Part shown: positions 1-10,101 of the stretch, piece by piece
Layout of the letters: the number at the start of each line of letters is the position of its first letter
How positions within the stretch are numbered: the first letter of the stretch is position 1
Source: Novosphingobium flavum
GTDB taxonomy: Bacteria; Pseudomonadota; Alphaproteobacteria; Sphingomonadales; Sphingomonadaceae
Direction of reading: 5' to 3'
Assembly (NCBI RefSeq): GCF_014230315.1
Contig: NZ_JACLAW010000005.1
Location: 62,001-126,000, forward strand
Length of the DNA stretch: 64,000 bases
Program-made: the position numbers and the translations under genes
The notes under the pieces: generated by a model
Told to the model about the DNA's origin: nothing
Database searches by the model: none
What the model saw: the letters and a program-made list of their open reading frames with translations, nothing else

Positions 1-1962
1 TACGACGTGGCTGACAACGTGCACTTCTACACATCGCTTGCATATACGCGCGATCACACCTTCAACCTTTACGGCGATGTCAACAGCAACTCGATCGTGT
101 TCAGCGTGAACAACGCCTATTTCGCGCGCGATTATGCCGACGCGCGCCAGCAGTTTCTCAATGCCGGCATTACGACTTTCAACTTCTCCAAGAAGTATGG
201 ACCGGGTGATCACATGCCCAAGTCCAACATCGATAACACCACGAAGACGATATACTGGAGCGCGGGCCTTGAGGGCAGCTTCGGTGACGGATACAAGTGG
301 GAGCTGGGATATACCAAGAGTGATGTGGAGCTGACGACTTACAGCAACTTCACTCTTGCCAATGGCCGGTTCTTCGCCGCGACTGACGCTGTCGTCAACC
401 CAGTGAATGGCCAGATCGTCTGCAACGTTACCCTGACCAATCCCGGCCTGTACCCGGGCTGCGTGCCGATCAACGTGTTCGGGACCGGTTCTGAATCTCA
501 GGAGGCGATCGACTATGTGCGCCGCCAGGGCATGTTCGTCACGAAGTTGCCGATGGACGACATCAGCGGCAGCATGACCGGCAAGCCCTTCGACCTCTGG
601 GCGGGACCAGTGGCGCTGGCCTTTTCGGGTGAGTGGCGCCGGCAAGGGCTTGAAACGGAAAGCACCAACCAGACGGTCGATTACGCTCCGCTCGATTGCA
701 CTGGCCTGCGCTACAACTGCACGCCTGTCGCGGCGACCAACGTTGGCACGCCGCAGTACAACGGCGGCGTGGCACCGCGCCCGCCGGTGCACATCGACGT
801 TGCCGAGGCTGCGCTCGAAGCCGACGTGCCGCTGCTGAAGGATGCATTCCTGGCGCAGTCGCTCAGCCTCAATCTTGCCGGGCGCTATGCCAAGTATTGG
901 GCCACCGGCAATCCCGACCTGACCAAGCCCGCGCTGCACAACGAATTTGAAGCGAGGACCTGGAAGGTCGGCATCGACTGGGAGATCAACGATAGCGTGC
1001 GGTTGCGGGCGACACGCTCTCGCGACATCCGTGCGCCAAACCTGTTCGAGTTGTACCGGAGCAACGGCACGACCTTTTCCAACGCCTTCACGGATTTTCT
1101 GACCGGGCGGCAGCTTACCGGCACCAATACGCAGCCCGCGTTGGTGAACGGCGGCAACCCGAACCTCAAGCCGGAAAAGGCCGACACGCTGACGCTGGGC
1201 ATCGTGATCAAGCCGTGGTCCCAGTTCAGCTTCTCGGTCGATTACTACAACATCAAGGTGCGCGACTTTATCACGACGCTCAGCGGCGTCGATCAGGTGA
1301 CGCAGCAGACCTGCTATGACGGCAATGCCCTCTACTGCACGCTGCAGGAACGCCCGGGGCCGCTGACCGATACTTCGGCGACGAACGCGATCACCAGATA
1401 TTTCGCGCTTCCGGCAAACATCGCCGAACTCAGCACCAAGGGGATCGATTTCGAGACCAACTTCAGCACGAGGATCGCGGGCCGGCCCTTCACCTTCCGC
1501 GGATTGGTCAGCTATCAGCCGCACCTTGTCCTCAAGCAGCCCGCAACCAAGACACAGGACTTCGCCGGGGCGCTTGGCGCGCCGGCCGGGTCTCAGGCCA
1601 GTGCCAAGTTGCGGATGACGGCTGCCATACATTTCGAGCCGACCGATCACCTCGCGCTCGATTGGCAGACGCGGTTTCGCGGCAAGATGCACCAGAGCCC
1701 CGATCCTACGCTGCTCGAAGAAGCGAACGCGGGCGCGCCCGCCGTCACTTTCTCGGACGTGACCGTCTCCTACAAGGTGCCGGCGGTCCTGAATGGCCGC
1801 GCGACCCTGTACCTCAATGTCGCCAATGTGTTTGATCAGATGGCGCCGATCGCGGCCTCTTATCCGCTTGCGAATGCGCCTGGCCTCAATGGCGGCGGGT
1901 TCGTGCTCGGGGACAATCCGATCGGCCGCTACTTCCGCCTGGGCCTTCGGGCCCGCTGGTAA
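1..1962 (+). CDS. TonB-dependent receptor, C-terminal part (cut by window start)
   Basis: The frame is open from base 1, so the signal peptide, plug and first strands lie outside the window; about 653 residues remain. The protein would be an outer-membrane beta-barrel that takes up a ligand using TonB energy. The barrel pattern is clear: alternating aromatic strands, a TRSRDIRAPNLFELYR segment, a GNPNLKPEKADT segment and the terminal strand GRYFRLGLRARW ending in an aromatic residue. A cysteine pair (bases 1312-1338) lies in a loop that is also found in four other receptors of this window. A secreted alpha/beta hydrolase follows 37 bases downstream with its own good ribosome binding site, so the two are probably cotranscribed. 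The substrate cannot be read from the sequence. Confidence 0.93.
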   Translation, partial: YDVADNVHFYTSLAYTRDHTFNLYGDVNSNSIVFSVNNAYFARDYADARQQFLNAGITTFNFSKKYGPGDHMPKSNIDNTTKTIYWSAGLEGSFGDGYKWELGYTKSDVELTTYSNFTLANGRFFAATDAVVNPVNGQIVCNVTLTNPGLYPGCVPINVFGTGSESQEAIDYVRRQGMFVTKLPMDDISGSMTGKPFDLWAGPVALAFSGEWRRQGLETESTNQTVDYAPLDCTGLRYNCTPVAATNVGTPQYNGGVAPRPPVHIDVAEAALEADVPLLKDAFLAQSLSLNLAGRYAKYWATGNPDLTKPALHNEFEARTWKVGIDWEINDSVRLRATRSRDIRAPNLFELYRSNGTTFSNAFTDFLTGRQLTGTNTQPALVNGGNPNLKPEKADTLTLGIVIKPWSQFSFSVDYYNIKVRDFITTLSGVDQVTQQTCYDGNALYCTLQERPGPLTDTSATNAITRYFALPANIAELSTKGIDFETNFSTRIAGRPFTFRGLVSYQPHLVLKQPATKTQDFAGALGAPAGSQASAKLRMTAAIHFEPTDHLALDWQTRFRGKMHQSPDPTLLEEANAGAPAVTFSDVTVSYKVPAVLNGRATLYLNVANVFDQMAPIAASYPLANAPGLNGGGFVLGDNPIGRYFRLGLRARW

Positions 1963-1999
1963 GGCCGCGCAGACAAGCATAGAAATTCAGGAGAGACAC

Positions 2000-3361
2000 A
2001 TGGTTTCGAAGCGTTTCAGCCTTGCGGTGCTTGCCGCGAGTGCCTGTTGTGCCACACCGGCCGTAGCGGGCGAATACAAGGAGACGTTCGTCTGGCTCGC
2101 TCAGGGCCAACCCGCCGTGCTGTACGAGCCGGTGGCGCCGGGGCCCAAGGCAGACATCACGATCTTTGCCATGCACCCGCTTGGCGACTATCTCGCGCCC
2201 CGGCCGACCAACACCTGCATGCAACTTGCCAGCAGGGGCTATCGCGCGCTGTGCGCCAATGCGTCCTCGTCCAAGACCGGACTGATCGGCGATATGAACC
2301 AGGACCGCCTGACGCTGAACGTCAAGGCGGGCATGGAATGGCTGCGCAAGCAGCCGTGGGCGAAAAAAGTGGTGATCTTCGGCCATTCGGGCGGCGGCGC
2401 GATGATGGCCGCCTATCAGAACATCGCCGAGAACGGGGTCAAGGTCTGCCAGGATCCCGCAAAACTGATCCCTTGTCCCGACACGCTGGCGAACCTGCCG
2501 GCAGCAGACGGCGTGATGCTGATCGATTCCTCGATGGGCATGCCGGGATCCAACATGATCAGCATCGACCCTTCGATCATCGATGACGAGGACAGCACCA
2601 AGGTCGATCCCTCGCTCGACATGTACAACCCGGCCAACGGCTTCAATCCGGCCGGCTCGACCTACAGCCCCGAATTCAAGGCCCGTTTCTTTGCCGCGCA
2701 GGCCAGCCGGATGAACCGCCTGATTGCCAAGGCGCAGGCCCGCCTTGCGCTGATCAAGGCCGGCAAGGGCCGGTTCAAGGATGACGAGCCGTTCATTGTG
2801 GCGGGCGCGGTGCCCGACGAAAACAAGCTCAACAACCAAGATGTCAGCCTGCTATCGCGCACCCAGGGTTCCTATCCCCTTCTGCACGCGGGTGGGCGGA
2901 TGACGACCGGGGTGGTGCCGACCGTGCGGGTGCCTCACGGGACGGCCTCGCCGACCCCGCTTCTCGAGAATACGCTGGAAACCACGGTCAAGACGTTCCT
3001 CTCGACCTTCGCGATCCGCGCCTTGCCCGACTATGGCTACGACGAGACCGGCTTTCACGGCATCGACTTCAATTCGAGCTATGGCGCGACCTACAACAAC
3101 GTCCCGGGCATCTCCAAGCCGTTGCTGCAGATGGGCCTGACCGGTTCCTACGAATATTCCTTCGTCGAAGGAGCGCGGGCGCGGGCTACCAAGTCCCAGG
3201 ACAAGACGGTTGCCTATGTCGAAGGAGCCACCCATGGCTTCCGGCCGTGCACCGAATGCGCGGCGGCAAAGGGGCTGCCGGCCGATTATTACGGCGATAC
3301 GGTCAAGACCCTCTATGACTACATCGATGGCTGGCTGAGCAAGCCCGGCCGTTTCCAGTGA
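2000..3361 (+). CDS. Secreted alpha/beta hydrolase, receptor-linked family, copy 1
   Basis: The 453-residue product begins with a signal peptide (MVSKRFSLAVLAASACCATPAVAG), so it should act in the periplasm. The nucleophile elbow GHSGGG sits at residues 128-133 (Ser130), and a GATHGF motif near the C-terminus (His412) supplies the likely catalytic histidine. This suggests an esterase or related hydrolase; the substrate is unknown. It is paralogous to the genes at 37221, 47547 and 50483 (minus): all share the elbow, the ending of the type YxxxWLSKPGRF and a cysteine-bearing stretch after the elbow. The start at 2000 is chosen because AGGAGAG lies just upstream and the signal peptide begins there; in-frame upstream starts lie inside the receptor gene. 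Confidence 0.88.
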   Translation: MVSKRFSLAVLAASACCATPAVAGEYKETFVWLAQGQPAVLYEPVAPGPKADITIFAMHPLGDYLAPRPTNTCMQLASRGYRALCANASSSKTGLIGDMNQDRLTLNVKAGMEWLRKQPWAKKVVIFGHSGGGAMMAAYQNIAENGVKVCQDPAKLIPCPDTLANLPAADGVMLIDSSMGMPGSNMISIDPSIIDDEDSTKVDPSLDMYNPANGFNPAGSTYSPEFKARFFAAQASRMNRLIAKAQARLALIKAGKGRFKDDEPFIVAGAVPDENKLNNQDVSLLSRTQGSYPLLHAGGRMTTGVVPTVRVPHGTASPTPLLENTLETTVKTFLSTFAIRALPDYGYDETGFHGIDFNSSYGATYNNVPGISKPLLQMGLTGSYEYSFVEGARARATKSQDKTVAYVEGATHGFRPCTECAAAKGLPADYYGDTVKTLYDYIDGWLSKPGRFQ

Positions 3362-3443
3362 AGCGGCTTGCCCGTTCTCGCCCGAAAGCCGGGTCTAACT
3401 GGTTTCGCCTGAATAAGGGTGTTCTACCCTAGGCCTGATAACA

Positions 3444-3473
3444 GATTCCGCTGCCCTGCAGGGCAGCGGAATC
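3444..3473. repeat. Perfect 30-bp palindrome
   Basis: The half-site GATTCCGCTGCCCTG is followed immediately by its exact reverse complement, giving a perfect 30-bp dyad with no spacer. It lies 83 bases after the hydrolase stop and 84 bases before the MFS start. It has no T-run, so it is not a classical intrinsic terminator. It could be a REP-like element, a transcript-end hairpin or an operator. I see no second copy in the window. Confidence 0.6.
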
Positions 3474-3556
3474 GTGCTGGGGGATTCCGGGCGTTTCGCC
3501 ATCGCAGGGAACTGCGAGGCGCAGTCCTCGGTGGGATGTGGAAGGAAGGAAATACA

Positions 3557-4897
3557 ATGTCTGCAAACGCAGGCCTACTGTCTGGAAACCTTGGTGCGGA
3601 TGCGGAACAGCGGGCCTTGACGAAAGTCAAACGTCATCTTCTGACCTACATCATTGTCAGCCAGATGTTCGTTCAGATCGACCGCGTGAACATCGGCTAT
3701 GCCCAGCTCACCATGTCGAAAGAGCTGATGATCAGCGCAACGGCCTTCGGGTTTGCGGCGGGCATCTTCGGACTCGCCGCCTTTTTCGTTCAGGTTCCAA
3801 ATGCGCTGCTCTTCGAGAAATTCGGAGCGCGCCGGTGGCTGACGATGCTCATGCTGAGCTGGGGGATTGTCGTGATCCTGCAGGCTTTCGTGACCAACAA
3901 GTATGAACTGATCGGGCTCCGGTTCCTCTTGGGCGCCTTCGAATCCGGCTACGTTCCCTGCCTCTATGTCCTGATAAGCCTGTGGTTTGCCGGCAACCAG
4001 CACGGTTCGGCAGTGGCGGGCCTGCAACTGGGCGTGGCGGCATCCGGTGTGTTTGGCGGCCCGGTTGCGGGCTGGCTGCTGGGTCAGTCCCTGTTCGGAC
4101 TAACCGGTTGGCGGACCCTGTTCCTGGCCGAAGGCGCGGTGACCGTGGCCTGGGCGCTGCTCGCCCTGTTCCTGCTGTACGACAATCCGGGCAAGGCCCC
4201 GTGGCTTTCGAAGGATGAGCGCACCTTCATGGCGGAGCACATCGATCGGTATCAGCGGCAGAAGGCGGCCGTCGGTGCCGTGGAGAAGCAGGGATTCCTG
4301 CATGCCTTGAAGGACGGTCGGATCATCGCCCTGATTGCCGCCGCCAGTTGCGCGGGGTGGGTTGCCGCGACCTTCGCCTTCTTTATCCCGATCCTGCTCA
4401 AGACCGCCGCGCACGGCGCGAGCAACCAGACCGTCGGCTTCCTGGCCATGGGGCCGTATTTTGTCATGGGGCTGGTTGCCTACTTCTGGTCGGCCCACGC
4501 CGACAGGACGCGAGAACGGCATTGGCACTGCGTCATTCCGCTGCTGGTGGCTCTCGCGGGCGTCGCGCTGTTCTCGATCGCGACAGGTCCTGTCACGGCG
4601 ATGCTGTGTCTTGCGATGGTGCAGGCGGGAAGCACGGGGTTCTTCGTCAATTTCTGGCCATCGTGCGACATGGTGGTAGGCAAGCAGACAATTGCGAAGA
4701 CCACCTCGTTGATCATGTCGGGCAACCTGCTCAGCAACTTCATGGCTCCGCTCGTATTCGGCTGGTTGATAGACCTGACCGGCGGGCCTGCGCTGGGGCT
4801 ATACGTCTGTATCTGCGTGATCCTGATCAACTTCACGATCATGAATGTCTTTTTCTTCACCTGGAAGCGCCGGCAAAGCCGCATGGCAGTCCAATAG
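3557..4897 (+). CDS. MFS transporter, anion:cation symporter (ACS) type
   Basis: The 446-residue protein has about twelve hydrophobic segments. It carries the ACS-family signature around the first membrane span (QIDRVNIGYAQLTM) and ends in a basic tail (WKRRQSRMAVQ). Members of this family import organic anions such as aromatic carboxylates, sugar acids and tartrate, driven by protons. The start at 3557 is preferred over in-frame codons further upstream because the preceding GAAGGAAGGA is a strong ribosome binding site and the upstream extension has no membrane-protein character. It is followed in the same direction by a lactonase-like and an amidohydrolase gene, which suggests a small catabolic cluster. 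The actual substrate is not readable. Confidence 0.9.
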   Translation: MSANAGLLSGNLGADAEQRALTKVKRHLLTYIIVSQMFVQIDRVNIGYAQLTMSKELMISATAFGFAAGIFGLAAFFVQVPNALLFEKFGARRWLTMLMLSWGIVVILQAFVTNKYELIGLRFLLGAFESGYVPCLYVLISLWFAGNQHGSAVAGLQLGVAASGVFGGPVAGWLLGQSLFGLTGWRTLFLAEGAVTVAWALLALFLLYDNPGKAPWLSKDERTFMAEHIDRYQRQKAAVGAVEKQGFLHALKDGRIIALIAAASCAGWVAATFAFFIPILLKTAAHGASNQTVGFLAMGPYFVMGLVAYFWSAHADRTRERHWHCVIPLLVALAGVALFSIATGPVTAMLCLAMVQAGSTGFFVNFWPSCDMVVGKQTIAKTTSLIMSGNLLSNFMAPLVFGWLIDLTGGPALGLYVCICVILINFTIMNVFFFTWKRRQSRMAVQ

Positions 4898-5009
4898 GGA
4901 AAATCATCTTCTTCAATCGCTGTAGTAACCGGTCGATATCCGGTGCCGGTGATGGCCGTTTTTCACGAAAAGCACGGGTTTGGCTCTTGCCGAATTTTGG
5001 AGTGACAGC

Positions 5010-5942
5010 ATGCGTCGTACTGTATTGATCTTTGGCATGTGTCTCAGTGTCCAAGCATCGTTGCTGGCCGCTGCCGAACCGGCGCCAGCCGAAGTTCAAA
5101 TGACGCAGGCAACGGGCATCCGCGGCGTGATCGCTGCAAATGCGACGCTCGAACTGGTCGCCGAAGGCTTCAAAGGCACCGAAGGCGTGGTGGGAATGCC
5201 CGACGGAAGCGTCTTGTTCTGCGAGCAGAATGCCGATCGCATCATTCACCTGGATCTGGACGGCAAGAGCACACTCTATCTCGACAAGGCCAATCGATCG
5301 ATCGGGTTGGCCATCGATCGGAGCGGCCGGCTCGTGTCGGCCCAGTCGCAAGATCCGATGGTTGGCACCCTTGCGCCGCGGCGAGCGGTGCTCGTTGCCT
5401 CCTTTAACGCGCAGCCCCTCGTCAAGCCCAACGATCTCGTGATCGACCGGAAGGGGGGGATCTATTTCACGGATCCGCTGCCGAAGCCCGGTTTCGCATT
5501 CCGTGAGCCTCCGCCGGGGCGAAAGCCGCTGTTGCTCTATCGTTCACCCGGCGGGAAGATTTTCAGCTTGAGCGATGGCGTGGCCGAACCGAACGGCATT
5601 CAGTTGAGCCCCGACGAGAAGACCCTCTACGCGGTCAACGGCAGCCACATCGACGCGTTCGACATCGTGGCGCCTGGCGTTCTCGCGCGCCAGCGCGTCT
5701 TCGCGGAGGTGGCGGGCGATGGCCTCGCGGTCGATAACCAGGGGCGCCTCTACGCGGCGACGCGGACGGGCGTGGAAGTGATCGGCAGCAACGGCAGGCG
5801 CCTTGGCCATATCGCGGCTCCGGTCCGGGTGCAGAGCGTCGCCTTTGCCGGGCGGGATCGGCGTTTCCTGTATGCCGTGGGAGAAGGCAAGGTCTTCCGG
5901 ATCCGCACCCTGGCTCCCGGTGTCCTGACGCGGTGGAAATGA
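5010..5942 (+). CDS. SMP-30/gluconolactonase-like protein, secreted
   Basis: This 310-residue protein has a signal peptide (MRRTVLIFGMCLSVQASLLAAAEP) and then a six-bladed propeller of the SMP-30/gluconolaconase/LRE type. Metal-site motifs typical of the family are visible: TEGVVGMPDGSVLFCEQ, KPNDLVIDRKGGIYFTDP and PNGIQLSPDEKTLYAVNGS. The family hydrolyses lactones or related esters using a divalent metal. The ATG at 5010 is chosen over a TTG at 4980 because it gives a normal signal peptide. Its stop overlaps the start of the following amidohydrolase by four bases (ATGA), so the two are translationally coupled. The family has many specificities, so the substrate is left open. Confidence 0.85.
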   Translation: MRRTVLIFGMCLSVQASLLAAAEPAPAEVQMTQATGIRGVIAANATLELVAEGFKGTEGVVGMPDGSVLFCEQNADRIIHLDLDGKSTLYLDKANRSIGLAIDRSGRLVSAQSQDPMVGTLAPRRAVLVASFNAQPLVKPNDLVIDRKGGIYFTDPLPKPGFAFREPPPGRKPLLLYRSPGGKIFSLSDGVAEPNGIQLSPDEKTLYAVNGSHIDAFDIVAPGVLARQRVFAEVAGDGLAVDNQGRLYAATRTGVEVIGSNGRRLGHIAAPVRVQSVAFAGRDRRFLYAVGEGKVFRIRTLAPGVLTRWK

Positions 5943-7588
5943 GGACGGCAGCATGGCCGGCTTTGGCTGCGGCAATTCTCGCCTGTGGTGCGGGAGCTGG
6001 CGCTCAGCCGCATGGCAACGTGCCTGATGCAATCTACTATCACGGCAAGGTCTATACCGTGGACCGGATGCTGGGCATGCAATCGGGCTTCGCGGTCGAG
6101 GGCGATCACATCGTGGCGGTCGGAAGTGATGCGAAGGTGCTGGCACTGGCAGGCCCGTCGACGCGCAGGATAGACCTTGGCGGCGCGGCTGTTATTCCCG
6201 GCCTGAACGACAGCCATGACCATCTCTGGAATACCGGCAGGTATCTGGTTCGCGGCATCGACATGGTCGGGGTCGCATCGCGGCAGGAATTGGTGGCGCG
6301 GCTTCGCGCAGCCGTCGAGAAGGCCGCTCCGGGTACTGTTGTGTACACCACGATCGGCTGGTCGGTGAAACCCGGCCTGACGCGCGCCGATCTCGACGCG
6401 ATCTCGGCGACCGTCCCCATCGCGCTGATCGCCAACCGGCGGGGAGCCGGCATGCTCAACACCGCGGCGCTGGCCCGCCTCGGCATTTCGCAGCAGCAGC
6501 CAAGCTGGCGCGGCGAGGCTGTCCCGGTCGACAAGTCCGGCGAGCCGACCGGCGAGACGCCCGGCTTTCCCGCGAGTGTTCAAATGATCAAGGTCCTGCT
6601 GCCTCCAATGACATCGGCGGAGGAGGACAAGCTGGTGAAGGACGCCATGACCGAGCGGAACGCGCTCGGGATCACCAGCATTCGCGAATTGGCACTGTGG
6701 CCATCGGGGCTTGCCGCACTGGAACGGATGCGGCGCGAGAACCAGCTGACGGTTCGCTTCTCGATCGGCATGGAATATCCCGATCAGGAAAATTCCATTC
6801 CTCAATTGGCTGCACTGAAGCGACCACCAATGACCGACGCGTGGTTGCAGGTCGAAACGTCCAGCGAGGAGCCATGGGCAGGCACCATGTCGGCGGCTCA
6901 ATTCACGGCATTCGTCCGCGAGCTGAATCGCATTGGCTGGCGCGCGGCCACGCACGTTGCCCCCAGTACCGGACACGCGCTTGGGGCCGACACGGCCACG
7001 GATATCACGCTCGCCGCCTTCGAGGCGGCTGATCGGGACGCTTCGCTGAAAGGCAAGCGCTGGTCTGTCGAGCATGTTCCCTTTGCGACGCCGCTTCAGA
7101 TGAAGCGGATGGAGAAGTTGGGTCTGATCGTTTCGGTGCAGGACGCCGGCATCGCGCCTGCCGCTTCGATCCCGGCGTCTCTTGGCCGAATGGGGCGGCA
7201 AAGCCCGATCCGCGAATTGCTGGACCGCAATCTGGTGGTCGTTGGCGGCAGCGATTATGGCGGGCCAGGCCCAGCCAGCCGCACTCCCAATAATCCGATG
7301 TTGTCGTTCTATTTCTACGTCACCCGTTTGAACCGGGAGGGGAAGAAAATCGCTCCCGCACAGAGAATTTCCCGGCTGGAGGCACTCCGCTTGTTCACCT
7401 CGAATTCCGCGTTTGCGACGTTCCAGGAGAATGTCAAAGGACGCATCGTCCCCGGGTTGTTTGCTGATTTCGTGATTCTCAATCAGGATCTGATGACAGT
7501 CCCGGAAAAGCGGATCCTTGAAACCAGGCCGCTTGCCACGTTCGTCGGCGGCAAGAATGTCTATTCCGCGCCGCGAAGCAGGTTCTAA
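5939..7588 (+). CDS. Exported amidohydrolase (YtcJ-like, amidohydrolase family 3)
   Basis: The 549-residue protein begins with a signal sequence (MRTAAWPALAAAILACGAG) whose ILAC could be a weak lipobox. It then shows the amidohydrolase layout: a small beta domain (YYHGKVYTVD), the metal-binding HDH at residues 93-95 within PGLNDSHDHLW, later histidines (THVAPSTGH, WSVEHVPFA), a GSDYGGPG strand, and a C-terminal GRIVPGLFADFVILNQD return to the beta domain. Family members hydrolyse amide, imine or ester-like bonds. It overlaps the SMP-30-like gene by four bases, so both should be made together, probably acting on the same compound in the periplasm. Which compound is unknown. Confidence 0.85.
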   Translation: MRTAAWPALAAAILACGAGAGAQPHGNVPDAIYYHGKVYTVDRMLGMQSGFAVEGDHIVAVGSDAKVLALAGPSTRRIDLGGAAVIPGLNDSHDHLWNTGRYLVRGIDMVGVASRQELVARLRAAVEKAAPGTVVYTTIGWSVKPGLTRADLDAISATVPIALIANRRGAGMLNTAALARLGISQQQPSWRGEAVPVDKSGEPTGETPGFPASVQMIKVLLPPMTSAEEDKLVKDAMTERNALGITSIRELALWPSGLAALERMRRENQLTVRFSIGMEYPDQENSIPQLAALKRPPMTDAWLQVETSSEEPWAGTMSAAQFTAFVRELNRIGWRAATHVAPSTGHALGADTATDITLAAFEAADRDASLKGKRWSVEHVPFATPLQMKRMEKLGLIVSVQDAGIAPAASIPASLGRMGRQSPIRELLDRNLVVVGGSDYGGPGPASRTPNNPMLSFYFYVTRLNREGKKIAPAQRISRLEALRLFTSNSAFATFQENVKGRIVPGLFADFVILNQDLMTVPEKRILETRPLATFVGGKNVYSAPRSRF

Positions 7589-7742
7589 CGTAAGGCAAGA
7601 AGGGAAGGTTGCCCTGCTCGGCGCAGCGTCACCTGATCGCGTCTTCCCGGCGAAGGGCGGTCCGTATCGGATCGACGGCTCCGGCTGGCTGCCCCGTTTG
7701 AACCAGCCATTCTGGGCGCGCTGCTGCGGGTGAGGGCGATGT

Positions 7743-8510
7743 TCAGTCTGCGGTCCAGCCGGCGTCTACGACCAAGCTGGTGCCGGTCATCAGGGCGGAT
7801 CCCTCGGAAGCCAGGAACAGGACGGCGCCCATCAGGTCCTCGACCTGACCGATGCGGCCGAGCTTGATTTTCTGGAGGACGCTGGCCTTGAACGCTGCAT
7901 CCTCGAACATGGGCGCGGTCAACGGGGTCTCTATGAAAGTTGGCGCGATGGTGTTGGAGCGGATGCGGTGCGGGGCAAGATCGAGCGCAAAGCTCTTGTT
8001 CATGCCCTCCAACGCCCATTTGCTGGCACAGTAGAGGCTGCGGTTCTGCCCGCCGACATGGCCCATCTGGCTGCCCATGTGGATCAGGCTGCCCGGCGTG
8101 CCGGTCTCGATCATCCGCTTCACGCAGGCCTGCGCGACGAAGAACGCGCTCTTGAGATTGAGGTCGAGCACGGCGTCGTAATCCGCCTCGCTCACCTCCC
8201 ACATCGGCTTGGGCCGGTTGGTTCCGGCATTGTTGACCAGGACGTGGAAGGCCTCGCGCCCGGCGAAGAACCGCTCGGCTGCCGCGAGGTCGGAGACGTC
8301 GAGCACGGCGGCATCGGCGAGGAAGCCGGCCGCCCGGATCTGGGCGGCGGCCTCCTCGATCTCGCTGGCCGTGCGCGCGGCGAGGGTGACCACGGCGCCG
8401 GCCTCGGCCAGTGCCGCGGCGCAGGCGAGGCCGATGCCCCGCCCGGCGCCCGTCACCAGCGCCCGCCGTCCCTCGAGGCGAAACGACGGGGTCTGCGGCA
8501 GCCTCGTCAT
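7743..8510 (-). CDS. Short-chain dehydrogenase/reductase
   Basis: This is a classical SDR of 255 residues. The cofactor motif TGAGRGIG is at residues 20-27, NNAG follows in the middle, and the catalytic YCASK is present. A terminal Asp-containing stretch (VVDAGWTAD) closes the fold. It should oxidise or reduce an alcohol/carbonyl with NAD(P). Its start overlaps the stop of the histidinol-dehydrogenase-like gene by four bases (ATGA), so the two are coupled. In the sulfopropanediol (HPS) pathway an HpsN-type dehydrogenase is paired with SDRs in the same way, which makes a polyol or sulfonated-polyol substrate possible, but this is only inference. The longer open frame extending upstream reads into the neighbouring gene and was not used. 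Confidence 0.9.
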   Translation of the reverse strand: MTRLPQTPSFRLEGRRALVTGAGRGIGLACAAALAEAGAVVTLAARTASEIEEAAAQIRAAGFLADAAVLDVSDLAAAERFFAGREAFHVLVNNAGTNRPKPMWEVSEADYDAVLDLNLKSAFFVAQACVKRMIETGTPGSLIHMGSQMGHVGGQNRSLYCASKWALEGMNKSFALDLAPHRIRSNTIAPTFIETPLTAPMFEDAAFKASVLQKIKLGRIGQVEDLMGAVLFLASEGSALMTGTSLVVDAGWTAD

Positions 8511-9838
8511 GCCTGGGTCAACTCGGACGGCTCGGCCTGACCGGCATAGGGCACGTTGCGACCGCCGAAGCGGCGCACGCGGATATTGGCCTGCTCGCCG
8601 TGCCCGGCAAAGCCTTCCAGTGCGCAGAGACGGCTGCAGTATTCGCCGATCAGTGCGCTGGCCTCGTCGGTGGTGACCCGCTGGTAAGTGCAGGTCTTGA
8701 GGAACTTGCCGACCCACAGCCCGCCGGTATAGCGCGCCGCCTTCTTCGTCGGCAGGGTATGGTTGGTCCCGATCACCTTGTCGCCATAGCTGACATTGGT
8801 GCGGTTGCCGAGGAACAGGGCACCGTAATTGGTCATGTTGTTCAGGAAGTAGTCGGGGTCGGCGGTCATCACCTGGACGTGCTCGCTGGCGAGCTGGTCG
8901 GCGATGCGGACCATCTCGTCGTAGCTCTCGGCCACGATCACCTCGCCGAAGGTCTCCCACGCCTTGCGGGCATGGTCGGCGGTGGGCAGGATCTTCAGCA
9001 GGCGCTCGATTTCGGTCATGGTCGCGCGGGCGAACTTCTCCGAGTTGGTGAGAAGGACGCCCGGGCTGTCCGGCCCGTGCTCGACCTGGCCGAGAATGTC
9101 GGTCGCCGCCATTTCGGGATCGCAACCGATCTCGTCGGCGATGATCAGGGTCTCGGTGGGGCCGGCGAAAAGGTCGATCCCGACGCGGCCGAACAGCTGG
9201 CGCTTGGCCTCGGCGACGAAGGCATTGCCCGGACCGACCAGCATGTCGACCGGGTCGATCGTCTCGGTGCCGAGCGCCATGGCGCCGATCGCCTGGATGC
9301 CGCCGAGCGCGTAGATCGCGTCGGCCCCGGCGAGCGCCTGGGCCGCGACGATCGCGCGGGCGGGTTTGCCCTGGAAGGGCGGGGCGCAGGTGATCACGCG
9401 CGGAACGCCCGCCACCTTGGCGGTGATGACCGACATGTGGGCCGAGGCCAGCAGCGGATACTTGCCGCCCGGGACATAGCATCCCGCCGCGCTCACCGGC
9501 AGGTTCTTGTGCCCGAGCACGACGCCGGGGAGGGTCTCGACCTCCACGTCCTTCATCGAGGCGCGCTGGATCTGTGCGAAATTGCGCACCTGGGCCTGGG
9601 CGAACTCGATGTCCTTGCGCTCTTGCGCCGAGAGGCTGTCCACCGCCGCGTCGATCTCGGCCTGCGACAGGCGGTAGTCCTCGCGGTCCCAGCCATCGAA
9701 CTTGATCGACATTTCGCGCACCGCCGCGTCGCCGCGCTTCTCGATGTCGGCCAGTGCCGCCTCGACAATATCGCGAACCTTGCGATCTGCATCCGCCTTC
9801 GCTTCCGCGCTGGCCCCGCGCTTGAGGTAAATTGCCAT
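8507..9838 (-). CDS. Histidinol dehydrogenase-like protein (HpsN/sulfopropanediol dehydrogenase type)
   Basis: The 443-residue protein has the HisD fold. The zinc ligands of HisD are kept: the Gln and His of GQVEHGP, the Asp of [10 protein letters not shown] and the His of [14 protein letters not shown]. The segments [16 protein letters not shown] and FAGPTE are also present. Genes like this, set apart from a histidine operon and paired with an SDR, are usually NAD-dependent alcohol dehydrogenases such as sulfopropanediol dehydrogenase HpsN rather than true HisD. The start MAIYLKRG at 9838 is chosen because GGAAAGGG lies just upstream; an ATG 18 bases earlier is also in frame. It is divergent from a LacI-family gene that probably controls it. 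Confidence 0.86.
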   Translation of the reverse strand: MAIYLKRGASAEAKADADRKVRDIVEAALADIEKRGDAAVREMSIKFDGWDREDYRLSQAEIDAAVDSLSAQERKDIEFAQAQVRNFAQIQRASMKDVEVETLPGVVLGHKNLPVSAAGCYVPGGKYPLLASAHMSVITAKVAGVPRVITCAPPFQGKPARAIVAAQALAGADAIYALGGIQAIGAMALGTETIDPVDMLVGPGNAFVAEAKRQLFGRVGIDLFAGPTETLIIADEIGCDPEMAATDILGQVEHGPDSPGVLLTNSEKFARATMTEIERLLKILPTADHARKAWETFGEVIVAESYDEMVRIADQLASEHVQVMTADPDYFLNNMTNYGALFLGNRTNVSYGDKVIGTNHTLPTKKAARYTGGLWVGKFLKTCTYQRVTTDEASALIGEYCSRLCALEGFAGHGEQANIRVRRFGGRNVPYAGQAEPSELTQA

Positions 9839-9993
9839 TCGCACACCCTTTCCCATGTCATCCCGCAGGCTGCGGGAGGCGAGCCGCCGTCGCGGCCTGC
9901 CTGCTCGAACCGTAACGCCCGATTCTGTCCACTGAATACCTTTTCATTCAATTCGCATCAACCATGGGAAATATTTTTGGAAAATGCAGATAA

Positions 9994-10006
9994 ATACATG
10001 ATGTAT
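9994..10006. promoter_or_regulatory. Candidate operator, dyad ATACATGATGTAT
   Basis: A perfect 13-bp dyad (ATACAT-G-ATGTAT) lies in the AT-rich stretch between the divergent HisD-like and LacI-type genes. The position fits an operator for the LacI protein, but the centre lacks the CG typical of many LacI sites. Confidence 0.35.
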
Positions 10007-10101
10007 AACGGTAAAATATGACTCGCGAGGAGTGAATTGCATTTCATTCTGTTTGAATGCATATTCATCGCGCAAGCAAAGTCGGGAACGGAATCGCGCA
10101 A

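Noticed and set aside
8411..10021. Long plus-strand open frame opposite the HisD-like gene
   Set aside because: It is an antisense shadow: its product has histidine/glycine/valine-rich low-information composition and no family motif, while the minus strand encodes a clear HisD-type protein.
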